From Sva-07 sp963793335 (GTDB taxonomy: Bacteria; Actinomycetota; Acidimicrobiia; Acidimicrobiales; Ilumatobacteraceae), in NCBI GenBank assembly GCA_963793335.1, contig CAWBZS010000018.1:1-64000 (forward strand): a stretch of DNA of 64,000 bases. The letters are read 5' to 3'. Shown in pieces: positions 25,683 to 34,241 of the stretch. The notes under the pieces are model-generated. The model had not been told where the DNA came from. It was given only the letters and a program-made list of their open reading frames with translations, and ran no database searches. The position numbers and the translations under genes were made by a program. Each line of letters opens with the position of its first letter. Position 1 is the first letter of the stretch.

Positions 25683-27005
25683 CTACTTGAGGAAGCCCTC
25701 GTAGTTGCGCAGCGTGAGCTGGCTGTCGATCTGGCGCATGAGTTCGAGCGCCACACCGACGGAGATCAGCACGCTGGTACCGGCGAAGCCGAAGGAGTTG
25801 ATGCCGGCGATGATCAGCAGGATGTACGGCAGGATCGCGATGATCGCGATGAACACCGCGCCCGGCAGGGTGATGCGGTTCACGGCCTTGCCCAGGTACT
25901 TCTCGGTCTGCGGGCCAGGTCGAACGCCTGGGATGAAGCCCCCTTGACGACGCAGCTGATCGGCCTGACGGACGGGGTCGAACGCAATCGAGTTGTAGAA
26001 GTAGGCAAACGCGATGATCATCAACGCGAAGATCGTGATGTACACGAAGTTCTGCGGGTTGACGATGTACTGGTCGACGAACCCGGCGATGTCGCCTCGC
26101 CAGCCCTCGCCGGAGCCGAGGAACTGCGAGCCGATCACCGGCAGCAGCAGGATCGAGCTGGCGAAGATGATCGGGATGACGCCGGACTGGTTGACCTTCA
26201 ACGGGATGTAGGTGTTCTGTCCGCCCATCATCCGGCGGCCGACCACACGTTTGGCGAACTGCACCGGAATTCTTCGCTGGCCCAATTCGACGAACACCAC
26301 CGCCACGATGATCCCGAGGGTGAGCAGCACCATTGCCACGAACCAGAACACTTTGTTGAGCTGCAGGATGCTCCAGAACCCGCCGGGGAGGCTGGCGACG
26401 ACCGAGGCGAAGATGATCATCGACATGCCGTTGCCGATGCCACGCTGGCTGATCAGCTCGGCCATCCACATGAGCACAGCGGTGCCGGCGACGAGCGTCG
26501 GGATGATCAGGTACCCACGCGGCCAGATGCCGTCGGGAAGCAGCGGCACGGTCGGTGCCGTGCTGGCGGCGGAGAAGAACGCTTGACCACTGCCGGTACC
26601 GAAGATGAACACGAGTCCGGTCGCCTGCAGCGTGGCCAAGCCGATGGTGACGTAGCGGGTGTACTGGGTGATCTTGCGCTGGCCGACCGCACCCTCCTGC
26701 TGGAGTTCTTCGAGCTTCGGGATCACCACGCCGAGCACCTGCATGATGATGCTCGCGGTGATGTACGGCATGATGCCGAGCGCGAAGATCGAGAAGCTCT
26801 CGAACGCGCCACCGGAGAACAGGTTCAAGAACCCGAGGGCTCCCTGCTGGTTGGCGGACTCACGGAGCTGCTCGATGGCGATCGGATCGACGCCGGGAAC
26901 CCGAATCGCGACGCCGAGTCGATAGACGGCAACCATTGCGACGACGAACAACAGCTTGTTGCGAAGGTCGTGGACCTTCCAGATGTTCGCCAACTGCGAA
27001 AGCAC
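25683..27005 (-). CDS. secY: Protein translocase subunit SecY
   Basis: A 440-residue channel of the Sec translocon with ten membrane helices. The plug/helix-2 region FSGGAFESFSIFALGIMPYITASIIMQ, QRGIGNGMS and the C-terminal cytoplasmic loop GFIPGVRPG with the ribosome/SecA-contacting residues are conserved. It follows rplO by 59 nt and precedes adk. Confidence 0.97.
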   Translation of the reverse strand: MLSQLANIWKVHDLRNKLLFVVAMVAVYRLGVAIRVPGVDPIAIEQLRESANQQGALGFLNLFSGGAFESFSIFALGIMPYITASIIMQVLGVVIPKLEELQQEGAVGQRKITQYTRYVTIGLATLQATGLVFIFGTGSGQAFFSAASTAPTVPLLPDGIWPRGYLIIPTLVAGTAVLMWMAELISQRGIGNGMSMIIFASVVASLPGGFWSILQLNKVFWFVAMVLLTLGIIVAVVFVELGQRRIPVQFAKRVVGRRMMGGQNTYIPLKVNQSGVIPIIFASSILLLPVIGSQFLGSGEGWRGDIAGFVDQYIVNPQNFVYITIFALMIIAFAYFYNSIAFDPVRQADQLRRQGGFIPGVRPGPQTEKYLGKAVNRITLPGAVFIAIIAILPYILLIIAGINSFGFAGTSVLISVGVALELMRQIDSQLTLRNYEGFLK

Positions 27006-27064
27006 TCAGAACACTCCTGTGTGGTGATTGGTCAGAGTCGGGGGATGGCAGGACGCCGGACCGC

Positions 27065-27577
27065 TCAGCGGTTGGCGAACTGGTTGCCCTTGACGGCGGG
27101 ACGACCGGCCTTGCCTTCTTCGCGGAAGGGAAGTTCGATGAGCGTCACGGTACCGCCTGCGGCGGTGACGGCCGCGGCAGCAGCCTCGGAGATCGCATGC
27201 ACGTGCAGGTCGACCTTGGTGGAGATCTCGCCGCGGGCGAGGACCTTCACGAACGACTTCTTGCGCACCACGCCGTTGGCGACGAGCACCTCCGGAGTGA
27301 CGGTGGCGTCGCCGGTCTTCTCGACGAGATCACCGAGGGTGTGCAGGTTGACGGCCTGGTACTCGACGCGGAACGGGTTGTTGAACCCCTTCAACTTCGG
27401 CACGCGCTGCTTGAGCGGCGTCTGGCCACCTTCGAAGCCTCGTGCGACCGTGTTGCGGGCGCGCTGGCCCTTCGAGCCGCGGCCGGCGGTCTTGCCACCC
27501 TTGCCGCCGGTGCCTCGACCGACGCGCTTGGCATTCTTCGTGGCACCGGGGGACGGCGCCAAGTCGTGGACCTTCAT
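27065..27577 (-). CDS. rplO: 50S ribosomal protein L15
   Basis: A 170-residue L15. The glycine-rich KRVGRGTGGKGGKTAGRGSKG segment and GFEGGQTPLKQRVPKLKGF are diagnostic; the C-terminal half runs somewhat longer than the usual 145-150 residues, ending AGRPAVKGNQFANR. Two bases separate it from rpmD. Confidence 0.96.
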   Translation of the reverse strand: MKVHDLAPSPGATKNAKRVGRGTGGKGGKTAGRGSKGQRARNTVARGFEGGQTPLKQRVPKLKGFNNPFRVEYQAVNLHTLGDLVEKTGDATVTPEVLVANGVVRKKSFVKVLARGEISTKVDLHVHAISEAAAAAVTAAGGTVTLIELPFREEGKAGRPAVKGNQFANR

Positions 27578-27579
27578 GG

Positions 27580-27795
27580 TCAGCTCTCCTTCGAATCAGC
27601 TGCGATCGCTGCGCCGTCGGACACCTCGAGGAGGTGCGGGACCCGGGCGATCATGCCGCGGATCTCCGGACGGTCGGGCAGCGTGTTGGTGCGACCGATC
27701 TTGCCCAGGCCGAGCGCGCGCAGCGTGCCGCGGTGCTTGGGCTTGGTGCCGATCGACGACCGCACCTGTGTGACGGTGATGGTGGACTCGCTCAT
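27580..27795 (-). CDS. rpmD: 50S ribosomal protein L30
   Basis: A 71-residue L30 with VTQVRSSIGTKPKHRGTLRALGL and the RPEIRGMIARVPHLLEV end. A few residues longer at both ends than the 60-residue norm. Overlaps the rpsE stop by 4 nt. Confidence 0.95.
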   Translation of the reverse strand: MSESTITVTQVRSSIGTKPKHRGTLRALGLGKIGRTNTLPDRPEIRGMIARVPHLLEVSDGAAIAADSKES

Positions 27796-28424
27796 TCGGC
27801 ACCTCCGGTGTTGGAGCCGGCCGACGCCTTCTGGCGCTCGTTGTAGGCGTTGAGCAGGCCCTTGGGGACGAACTCCTCGGCGGGGAGACCTCGGCGAGCC
27901 GCGATCTCGTCGGGGCGCTGCAGCGACTTGAGGCCGTTGACCGTGGCGCGGGCCACGTTGATGTGGTTCGCGGAGCCGAGCGACTTGCAGAGCACGTCGT
28001 GGATTCCGGCCTCTTCGAGGATGACACGAGCAGCGCCACCGGCGATCACGCCGGTACCGGGTGCTGCGGGTTTCATCATCACCTTGCCGCCGCCGGTGGT
28101 ACCGAGGACGGGGTGAATGATGGTCGAACCTGCCATCGGGACCTCGAAGAGATTGCGCTTGGCCTCTTCGGTGCCCTTCTGGATGGCCAACGGCACTTCT
28201 TTTGCCTTGCCGTAGCCGAGACCGACACGACCGTTGCCGTCGCCGATCACCACGAGCGCGGTGAAGGAGAACCGACGACCACCCTTGACGACCTTGGCCA
28301 CACGGTTGATCGTGATGACGCGCGACTCGCGCAGACCGCTGTCGTCGCCGTCGCGGCTGTCACGGCCGCGGCCATCACGGCCGCCTCCGCGGTTGTCGCC
28401 GGGATTGTTGCTGGGGAATGCCAT
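27792..28424 (-). CDS. rpsE: 30S ribosomal protein S5
   Basis: A 210-residue S5. The first 35 residues form a Gly/Arg/Asp-rich extension (GGGRDGRGRDSRDGDDSG) typical of actinobacteria; the core reads VITINRVAKVVKGGRRFSF and VGLGYGKAKEVPLAI. It is involved in decoding fidelity and is the spectinomycin-contact protein. Its start overlaps the rplR stop by one base. Confidence 0.97.
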   Translation of the reverse strand: MAFPSNNPGDNRGGGRDGRGRDSRDGDDSGLRESRVITINRVAKVVKGGRRFSFTALVVIGDGNGRVGLGYGKAKEVPLAIQKGTEEAKRNLFEVPMAGSTIIHPVLGTTGGGKVMMKPAAPGTGVIAGGAARVILEEAGIHDVLCKSLGSANHINVARATVNGLKSLQRPDEIAARRGLPAEEFVPKGLLNAYNERQKASAGSNTGGAE

Positions 28425-28792
28425 CAGAACTCCAGTCCTGCTTCACGTGCGGCGGATGCCACGGCTGCGATACGACCGTGGTAGGCGAACCCACCACGGT
28501 CGAACACGACCTTGTCGATGCCCGCAGCCTTGGTCCGCTCGCCGATCAGCGTGCCGACACGAGTTGCTGCTTCGACGCTCGATCCCGAACCTGCGGAACG
28601 CAGGTCGGCCTCGTTGGTGGATGCAGCCGCCAGGGTGACGCCGGCATCGTCGTCGATGACCTGCACCGACAGGTGCTTGTTGGAACGGAACACCGCGAGG
28701 CGAGGGCGCGCTGCGGTGCCGTGGATCTTCTTGCGGACGCGACGGTGGCGGCGGATGCGGCCACTGCGGCGTGCTTCGGCGATCTTGGTCAT
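28424..28792 (-). CDS. rplR: 50S ribosomal protein L18
   Basis: A 122-residue 5S-rRNA-binding L18: RRHRRVRKKIHGTAARPRLAVFRSNKHL and the C-terminal DRGGFAYHGRIAAVASAAREAGLEF are diagnostic. Standard spc position between rplF and rpsE. Confidence 0.97.
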   Translation of the reverse strand: MTKIAEARRSGRIRRHRRVRKKIHGTAARPRLAVFRSNKHLSVQVIDDDAGVTLAAASTNEADLRSAGSGSSVEAATRVGTLIGERTKAAGIDKVVFDRGGFAYHGRIAAVASAAREAGLEF

Positions 28793-28803
28793 GAGACGCT
28801 CCG

Positions 28804-29346
28804 TTACTTCTTTCCGGCTTTGCCGGCCTTGCGCACCACTCGCTCGCCCGCATAGCGGACACCCTTGCCCTTGTACGGCTCGGGCTTGCGGAGGCTGCGG
28901 ATGTTGGCGGCCACCTGGCCGACCACTTCTTTGTCGATGCCCGACACGATGACCTGTGTCTGAGCCGGGACCTCGAACGTGATGCCCTCCGGGGCCTTCA
29001 CGTCGATCGAGTGGCTGAAACCCAGGTTCAGACGCAACGCGCCGGGGCCCTGGGCTTCGGCTCGATAGCCGACGCCGACGATCTCGAGGTTCTTGGTGAA
29101 GCCGTCGGTGACACCGACGACCATGTTGTGCACCAGGCTGCGGGTGAGCCCGTGCATGGCCTTGGTCTTGTTCTCGTCGTTCGGGCGATCACACACGAGG
29201 GTGTCGCCGTCCTGAGAGATGGTGATGGTGCCGGGGATCTGACGCTCGAGGGTGCCCTTGGGCCCCTTGACCGAGATCGTTCGGCCGTCGAGTGTGACGT
29301 CGACGCCTGCGGGCACCGCGATGGGTGCCTTTCCGATGCGAGACAT
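28804..29346 (-). CDS. rplF: 50S ribosomal protein L6
   Basis: A 180-residue L6 starting MSRIGKAPIAVPAGVDV, with the GVGYRAEAQG segment of the second domain and the C-terminal KPEPYKGKGVRYAGE motif that contacts the sarcin-ricin region. Normal length. Confidence 0.97.
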   Translation of the reverse strand: MSRIGKAPIAVPAGVDVTLDGRTISVKGPKGTLERQIPGTITISQDGDTLVCDRPNDENKTKAMHGLTRSLVHNMVVGVTDGFTKNLEIVGVGYRAEAQGPGALRLNLGFSHSIDVKAPEGITFEVPAQTQVIVSGIDKEVVGQVAANIRSLRKPEPYKGKGVRYAGERVVRKAGKAGKK

Positions 29347-29378
29347 TGGTTCCTACTTCTCCTTCGTTCCGGCCCGGA

Positions 29379-29780
29379 TCACCAGACGTAACACATGACC
29401 TCGCCGCCGACGTTGCGCTTGCGCGCCTCGCGGTCGGTCATCAGGCCGTGGGAGGTGGACAGGACGGCCACGCCGAGACCACCGAGCACACGAGGCACGG
29501 TGTTGGCGTTGCGGTACACGCGCAGGCCCGGCGTCGAGATACGACGCAGACCCATGATCGTGCGATCACGATCGGGCGAGTACTTCATCTGGATGGTCAG
29601 CACGTCGCCGACACCCTTGGGTGACGGGGCCGTTTCGAAGCTCTCGATGTAGCCCTCCTTGCGGAGGACCTCAGCGAGTGCGACCTTCTGCTTGGACGAG
29701 GGCATGCGCACCTCGTCGTGCTTGGCGGTGTTCGCGTTGCGGACCCGCGTGAGCATGTCGGCGATGGGATCGGTCATCAT
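29379..29780 (-). CDS. rpsH: 30S ribosomal protein S8
   Basis: A 133-residue S8 (DPIADMLTRVRNANTA start; LGGLGVAVLSTSHGLMTDREA near the C-terminus), a primary 16S rRNA binder. GAGGAG lies nine bases before the first of two adjacent ATGs, so the first is used here. Confidence 0.97.
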   Translation of the reverse strand: MMTDPIADMLTRVRNANTAKHDEVRMPSSKQKVALAEVLRKEGYIESFETAPSPKGVGDVLTIQMKYSPDRDRTIMGLRRISTPGLRVYRNANTVPRVLGGLGVAVLSTSHGLMTDREARKRNVGGEVMCYVW

Positions 29781-29793
29781 GATGGTTGTCTCC

Positions 29794-29979
29794 TCACCAG
29801 CTCGACTTCGTCAGGCCGGGGATCTCGCCGGCATGGGCGAGCTCTCGCAGGCACACTCGGCAGAGTCCGAATTTGCGATAGACCGAACGCGCCCGGCCAC
29901 AGCGCCGGCAGCGGGTGTAGCCGCGAACCTTGAACTTCGGCTTCGCGTTGGCCTTGTTGATCAGTGCTTTCTTTGCCAT
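29794..29979 (-). CDS. rpsN: 30S ribosomal protein S14, zinc type (S14Z)
   Basis: A 61-residue S14 with the zinc ribbon CRRCGRARSVYRKFGLCRVC (two CxxC pairs). It is the housekeeping zinc form in its usual place between rplE and rpsH. Confidence 0.97.
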   Translation of the reverse strand: MAKKALINKANAKPKFKVRGYTRCRRCGRARSVYRKFGLCRVCLRELAHAGEIPGLTKSSW

Positions 29980-29993
29980 GTCGTCGCCTCAGC

Positions 29994-30632
29994 TCACTTC
30001 TTCTTGCCGCCGTAGCGCGGACCCTTGGACTTCTTCTTGCGGGGCTCGTTGTCGGCGTCGGCGCCCTTCTTGAAGGGGAACCCGAACGCATCGAGCAGGG
30101 CCTTGCCACTGTCGTTGTCGTGGGCGGAGGTCACGATCGTGATGTCCATCCCACGCGGGTGGTCGGCCTTGTCCGGGTCGATCTCGGCGAACATGGTCTG
30201 CTCGTTGAGCCCGAACGTGTAGTTGCCGTGGCCGTCCCACGAGTGGGCCGGCAGACCGCGGAAGTCGCGAATACGAGGGATCGCCACCGAGATCAGCCGG
30301 TCGAGGAACTCCCACATGCGGTCGCCACGCAACGTCACCTTGACGCCGATCGCTTGACCTTCACGCAACTTGAAGTTGGCGATCGAGGTGCGAGCCTTCG
30401 TGACGATCGGCTTCTGGCCGGAGATCACGGTCAGGTCAGCGACACAGCCCTCGATCAGCGACGGCTGACCGGCGGCACGGCCGACGCCCATGTTGATCAC
30501 GATCTTGGTGAGGCCGGGCACCTGCATGACGTTCTGGATGTCCAGATCGGCCTGCAGCTTGGCCCTGATCTCGTCGTTGTAGCGCGTCTTGAGACGGGGC
30601 GCGGTTGCCGTTTCGGCAGTTGCGGTGCTCAT
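29994..30632 (-). CDS. rplE: 50S ribosomal protein L5
   Basis: A 212-residue L5, which binds 5S rRNA and the P-site tRNA. VPGLTKIVINMGVGRA, KARTSIANFKLREGQAIG and GLPAHSWDGHGNYTFGLNEQTMF are conserved. The C-terminus carries a basic extension (RKKKSKGPRYGGKKK), about 25 residues beyond the family norm. Its start overlaps the rplX stop by one base. Confidence 0.97.
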   Translation of the reverse strand: MSTATAETATAPRLKTRYNDEIRAKLQADLDIQNVMQVPGLTKIVINMGVGRAAGQPSLIEGCVADLTVISGQKPIVTKARTSIANFKLREGQAIGVKVTLRGDRMWEFLDRLISVAIPRIRDFRGLPAHSWDGHGNYTFGLNEQTMFAEIDPDKADHPRGMDITIVTSAHDNDSGKALLDAFGFPFKKGADADNEPRKKKSKGPRYGGKKK

Positions 30633-30934
30633 CAGATGACCTCTCCGCTCGGGCGGGCGATACGCACCTTCGTGCCGTCGTCCTGCGTCTTGTAGCCGAC
30701 GCGGACCTTCTTGCCGTTGTGCACGAGCATCACGTTGCTGGCGTCGAACGGAAGATCCTTCTCGATGATGCCGCCGGGCTCGTTGGCACGACGTGCCTTC
30801 TGATGCTTCGACGCCACGTTGATTCCGTTGACGATGATCTTGTTGGTCTTCGGGAAGACGAAGGCGATCTCGCCCTGCTTGCCCTTGTCTTTGCCGGTGA
30901 TCACCTCGACGGTGTCACCCTTCTTCAACTTCAT
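30632..30934 (-). CDS. rplX: 50S ribosomal protein L24
   Basis: A 100-residue L24 with the KOW motif (KLKKGDTVEVITGKDKGKQG, residues 2-21). Two bases separate it from rplN. Confidence 0.97.
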   Translation of the reverse strand: MKLKKGDTVEVITGKDKGKQGEIAFVFPKTNKIIVNGINVASKHQKARRANEPGGIIEKDLPFDASNVMLVHNGKKVRVGYKTQDDGTKVRIARPSGEVI

Positions 30935-30936
30935 GG

Positions 30937-31305
30937 TCAGAGCACCTCCGGTGCCAGCGACACGATGCGCATGAACTTGCGGTCGCGCAGCTCACGGCCG
31001 ACAGGGCCGAAGATGCGGGTACCGCGTGGGGTGAGGTCGTCCTTGATCAGCACGGCCGCGTTCTCGTCGAAGCGGATGTAGCTGCCGTCGGGTCGACGCT
31101 TCTCTTTCTTGACTCGGACGACGACGCACTTGACGACTTCGCCCTTCTTGACGCCAGCACCTGGCATGGCGTCTTTCACGGTGGCGACGAAGATGTCGCC
31201 GATCGAGGCGTACCTGCGGCGGGTGCCGCCGAGCACCTTGATGCACAACACTTCCTTGGCGCCCGAGTTGTCGGCGACGCGAAGGCGAGATTCCTGCTGA
31301 ATCAC
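30937..31305 (-). CDS. rplN: 50S ribosomal protein L14
   Basis: A 122-residue L14 (MIQQESRLRVADNSGAKEVL start, GTRIFGPVGRELRDRKFMRI end), standard in length and position. Overlaps the rpsQ stop by 4 nt. Confidence 0.97.
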   Translation of the reverse strand: MIQQESRLRVADNSGAKEVLCIKVLGGTRRRYASIGDIFVATVKDAMPGAGVKKGEVVKCVVVRVKKEKRRPDGSYIRFDENAAVLIKDDLTPRGTRIFGPVGRELRDRKFMRIVSLAPEVL

Positions 31306-31604
31306 TTGGCACGCTCCAGAACATCGGTGATCCGCCAGCGCTTGTTCTTGCTGAGCGGGCGAGTCTCCATCACGCGCACCTTGTCGCCGACGTTGACGTC
31401 GTTCGTCTCGTCGTGTGCGTACAGCTTCTTGGTGCGCAGGATGAACTTGTTGTACTTGGCGTGGCGCACACGATCGACGACCGCCACGACAGCGGTCTTG
31501 TCCATCGCGTTCGACACGACGGTGCCCTCACGGGTCTTGCGAACCTTGCGCTCGGTGGCGGTGTCGCTGGTTTCGGTGATGTCAGTCATCTGGGATTCCG
31601 TCAC
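31302..31604 (-). CDS. rpsQ: 30S ribosomal protein S17
   Basis: A 100-residue S17. The OB-fold core (RKTREGTVVSNAMDKTAVV and VRVMETRPLSKNKRWRI) follows an acidic/threonine-rich N-terminal extension of about 18 residues. Overlaps rpmC by 4 nt. Confidence 0.96.
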   Translation of the reverse strand: MTESQMTDITETSDTATERKVRKTREGTVVSNAMDKTAVVAVVDRVRHAKYNKFILRTKKLYAHDETNDVNVGDKVRVMETRPLSKNKRWRITDVLERAK

Positions 31605-31816
31605 TGTCCGGCCTCGGCCGCTGCGATTTCACGCTGGCGGATGAGGGTGTTGATACGAGCGACCTGCTTGCGCACCTTGCCGATTTCGGCAGAGTTGTCG
31701 AGCTGGCCGGTCGCGTTGCGAAAGCGCAGGTTGAGCGCTTCCTGCTTGGTGGCCTTCAATTCGTCGATCAGTTCACCGAGGCTGAGATCGGCGAGGTCGC
31801 TGTTGTTCTTGGCCAT
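31601..31816 (-). CDS. rpmC: 50S ribosomal protein L29
   Basis: A 71-residue two-helix L29 (LGELIDELKATKQEALNLRFRNATGQL), which borders the exit tunnel and the trigger factor/SRP docking site. Its ATG shares one base with the rplP stop. Confidence 0.96.
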   Translation of the reverse strand: MAKNNSDLADLSLGELIDELKATKQEALNLRFRNATGQLDNSAEIGKVRKQVARINTLIRQREIAAAEAGQ

Positions 31817-32232
31817 CAGATCTCCTCCTCACGGGTGATGATGCGTGCCTTGATCGGCAGCTTCTGGATCGCCTTCTCGAGGGCGGCCTTGGCGAGCGCC
31901 TCGTCGGGGTAGGACAGCTCGAACAGCGTGCGGCCGGGCTTGACGACGGCCACCCAGAACTCGGGGTTGCCCTTGCCGGATCCCATGCGGGTCTCGGCCG
32001 GCTTCTTGGTGACGGGCTTGTCCGGGAACACGTTGATCCAGACCTTGCCGCCGCGCTTGATCGAGCGGGTCATGGCGATACGAGCCGCTTCGATCTGGCG
32101 AGCGGTGATCCAGCCAGGCTCGAGCGCCTGGATGCCGTATTCACCGAAGTTGAGGCCGGAGCCACCTTTGGTGAGGCCTTTGGTGCGGCCGCGATGGTGC
32201 TTGCGGTGGGCGACCTTGCGAGGCATCAGCAT
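31816..32232 (-). CDS. rplP: 50S ribosomal protein L16
   Basis: A 138-residue L16 (MLMPRKVAHRKHHRGRTKG start, RMGSGKGNPEFWVAVVKPG core), placed near the A-site and 5S rRNA. A start two codons later is possible, but MLxPR is the family norm. Confidence 0.97.
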   Translation of the reverse strand: MLMPRKVAHRKHHRGRTKGLTKGGSGLNFGEYGIQALEPGWITARQIEAARIAMTRSIKRGGKVWINVFPDKPVTKKPAETRMGSGKGNPEFWVAVVKPGRTLFELSYPDEALAKAALEKAIQKLPIKARIITREEEI

Positions 32233-32246
32233 GGTTCGGTCCCCTT

Positions 32247-33128
32247 TCAGTCCTCGCCGCGCAACCGCGGCGTGTCGTGGCCCTCGCCCTGCGCAGTGCG
32301 CTTGGCGATTGCCTCTTCTTCGTCGAGCAACTTCTCGAGCTCGGGATCGGCCTCACGAACGAGCGGCTGCGTTTCCGGAGCCGGGGCAACGTCGCGGGGT
32401 CCACCGGACGACACCACCTTGCGAGGGCCGCCCTGGCCGGAGGTCTCGCCGACCGCCATTGCGGCCTCGCGGGCGATCTTGTCCTCATTGAGCTTCTTGT
32501 ACGGGAGGATGTCTCCCTTGTAGATCCAGACCTTGACGCCGACGCGTCCGCTGGTGGTCTTGGCTTCGCGCATCCCGTAGTCGATGTCGGCACGCAGGGT
32601 GTGCAACGGCACTCGTCCTTCGCGGTACCACTCGGTGCGGCTCATCTCGGCGCCGCCGAGGCGACCCGAACACTGCACCCGGATCCCGAGGGCACCGGCG
32701 CGCTGTGCGTTCTGCACGGCGCGCTTCATCGCACGACGGAACGCGATGCGGTTGACGAGCTGGTCGGCAACACCCTGGGCGATCAACGCAGCATCGAGTT
32801 CGGGATTCTTGATCTCGACGATGTTGAGCTGGATCTTCGGGTTGCCCGTGATCTTGGTGATCAGCTGACGGAGTTCGTCGGCCTGGGCGCCACGGCGACC
32901 GATGACGATGCCGGGACGTGCGGTGTGCACGTCGACACGAAGCTTGTCACGGGTGCGCTCGACTTCGATGCGGCTGATCGCCGCCGACTCGAGACGCGTC
33001 ATGATCTCCTGGCGGATCGTCCAGTCCTCGGTGAGGTAGTCCTTGTACTCGCGCTCGGAGAACCAACGCGACTTCCAGTCGGTGGTCACTCCCAGGCGGA
33101 AGCCGTACGGATTGATCTTCTGACCCAT
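32247..33128 (-). CDS. rpsC: 30S ribosomal protein S3
   Basis: A 293-residue S3, a mRNA-entry-site helicase component. The KH domain (RPGIVIGRRGAQADELRQLI) and GRLGGAEMSRTEWYREGRVPLHTL are conserved. The C-terminus extends about 60 residues past the core into a mixed Pro/Glu-rich tail (ETQPLVREADPELEKLLDEE), usual in actinobacteria. Its ATG shares one base with the rplV stop. Confidence 0.97.
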   Translation of the reverse strand: MGQKINPYGFRLGVTTDWKSRWFSEREYKDYLTEDWTIRQEIMTRLESAAISRIEVERTRDKLRVDVHTARPGIVIGRRGAQADELRQLITKITGNPKIQLNIVEIKNPELDAALIAQGVADQLVNRIAFRRAMKRAVQNAQRAGALGIRVQCSGRLGGAEMSRTEWYREGRVPLHTLRADIDYGMREAKTTSGRVGVKVWIYKGDILPYKKLNEDKIAREAAMAVGETSGQGGPRKVVSSGGPRDVAPAPETQPLVREADPELEKLLDEEEAIAKRTAQGEGHDTPRLRGED

Positions 33129-33934
33129 TACTTGGTCTCCTCTTCGCCGGCTTCGGCGTCACTGGCTTCGGCCGCGTCGGTGCTGGTCGTTTCCGGCGCG
33201 TCGGACACCTCGTCGGCTGCGGCCTCTTCGGTGCTGGCGACTTCTTCGGTGGTGGCTGGCGTCGTGGTGGTGTCTGACACCTCGGTTTCGGCGTCTGCTG
33301 ACTCGACGTCGGTGCTGCCGGCGTTGGTGTCAGACACCTCGTCGGTTGCGTCGGCGGACTCGTCGGTGATCTCAGCGTCGACGATCTCCTCGTCGGCGTC
33401 GATCGCGTCGATGACCTCTTCGGCTTCTGCAGCCTGCTGGCGGCTGCGCTCGACGCGCTGGCGGCGGCTGGCACTGCTGCTCTGCGGGCGACCTCGGCCT
33501 GCGGAGCCACCGGCGCGCTCCTGGCGTGCGGTGATGACGGCGATGCGATCGTCGCTCATGCGGGCCACGATCACCGTGATGTGACAGCTGCGCTTGTTGA
33601 TGCGAGTGGCACGGCCACGGGCACGGGGGCGGAACCGACGCAACGTCGGGCCCTCGTCGGCGAAGCAGGCGACCACGTAGAGCTCTTCAGCGTCCTGGTC
33701 GTCGTTGTTGACCGCGTTGGCGACCGCACTGGCGAGCACCTTGCGAACGTCACGGGCGATGTGGCGGTCGGTGAACTGCAGCACCTCGTCGGCGGTACGA
33801 ACATCGAGGCCGCGGATCAGGTCGAGGACGGCACGGGCCTTGGAGGCCGACGACCGCACGTACTTGGCGGTCGCCTTCGTGCCGGAGCGTTCGCCGGCGA
33901 CGAACGCCTTCTCGTTGAGTTTCGGTCCGGTCAT
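33128..33934 (-). CDS. rplV: 50S ribosomal protein L22 with long acidic C-terminal tail
   Basis: A 268-residue L22, about twice family length. Residues 1-125 are the normal core, including the tunnel hairpin around FRPRARGRATRINKRSCHI. Then comes a basic Gly/Gln/Arg stretch (about 136-167), followed by about 100 residues made almost only of Asp, Glu, Ser, Thr and Ala. The tail is open in frame with the same G/C-rich third positions as the core, so it is not a missed stop or frameshift. It should project from the solvent side near the tunnel exit; its role is unknown. Confidence 0.95.
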   Translation of the reverse strand: MTGPKLNEKAFVAGERSGTKATAKYVRSSASKARAVLDLIRGLDVRTADEVLQFTDRHIARDVRKVLASAVANAVNNDDQDAEELYVVACFADEGPTLRRFRPRARGRATRINKRSCHITVIVARMSDDRIAVITARQERAGGSAGRGRPQSSSASRRQRVERSRQQAAEAEEVIDAIDADEEIVDAEITDESADATDEVSDTNAGSTDVESADAETEVSDTTTTPATTEEVASTEEAAADEVSDAPETTSTDAAEASDAEAGEEETK

Positions 33935-34218
33935 CAGCGGCGACCCTTCGAGTTGCGCTCCATGCCTGCATGGAACTTGAAGGTGCGGCTCGGGCTGAAC
34001 TCTCCGAGCTTGTGACCCACCATCGACTCGGTCACGTAGACCGGGACGTGCTTGCGTCCGTCGTGGACGGCAAGGGTGTGGCCGACCATGTCGGGGATGA
34101 TGGTGGAGCGGCGCGACCAGGTCTTGATGACCTTGCGCTCTCCGGCGGCGTTCTGGGCGTCGATCTTCTTGAGAAGATGATCGTCCACGAACGGGCCCTT
34201 CTTGAGACTGCGAGACAT
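33934..34218 (-). CDS. rpsS: 30S ribosomal protein S19
   Basis: A 94-residue S19 (MSRSLKKGPFVDDHLLKKI start, TWSRRSTIIPDMVGHTLAVHDG core) of the small-subunit head. Its last base overlaps the rplV start. Confidence 0.97.
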   Translation of the reverse strand: MSRSLKKGPFVDDHLLKKIDAQNAAGERKVIKTWSRRSTIIPDMVGHTLAVHDGRKHVPVYVTESMVGHKLGEFSPSRTFKFHAGMERNSKGRR

Positions 34219-34241
34219 GTGGGGTTACCTTCCTTGCCGCG

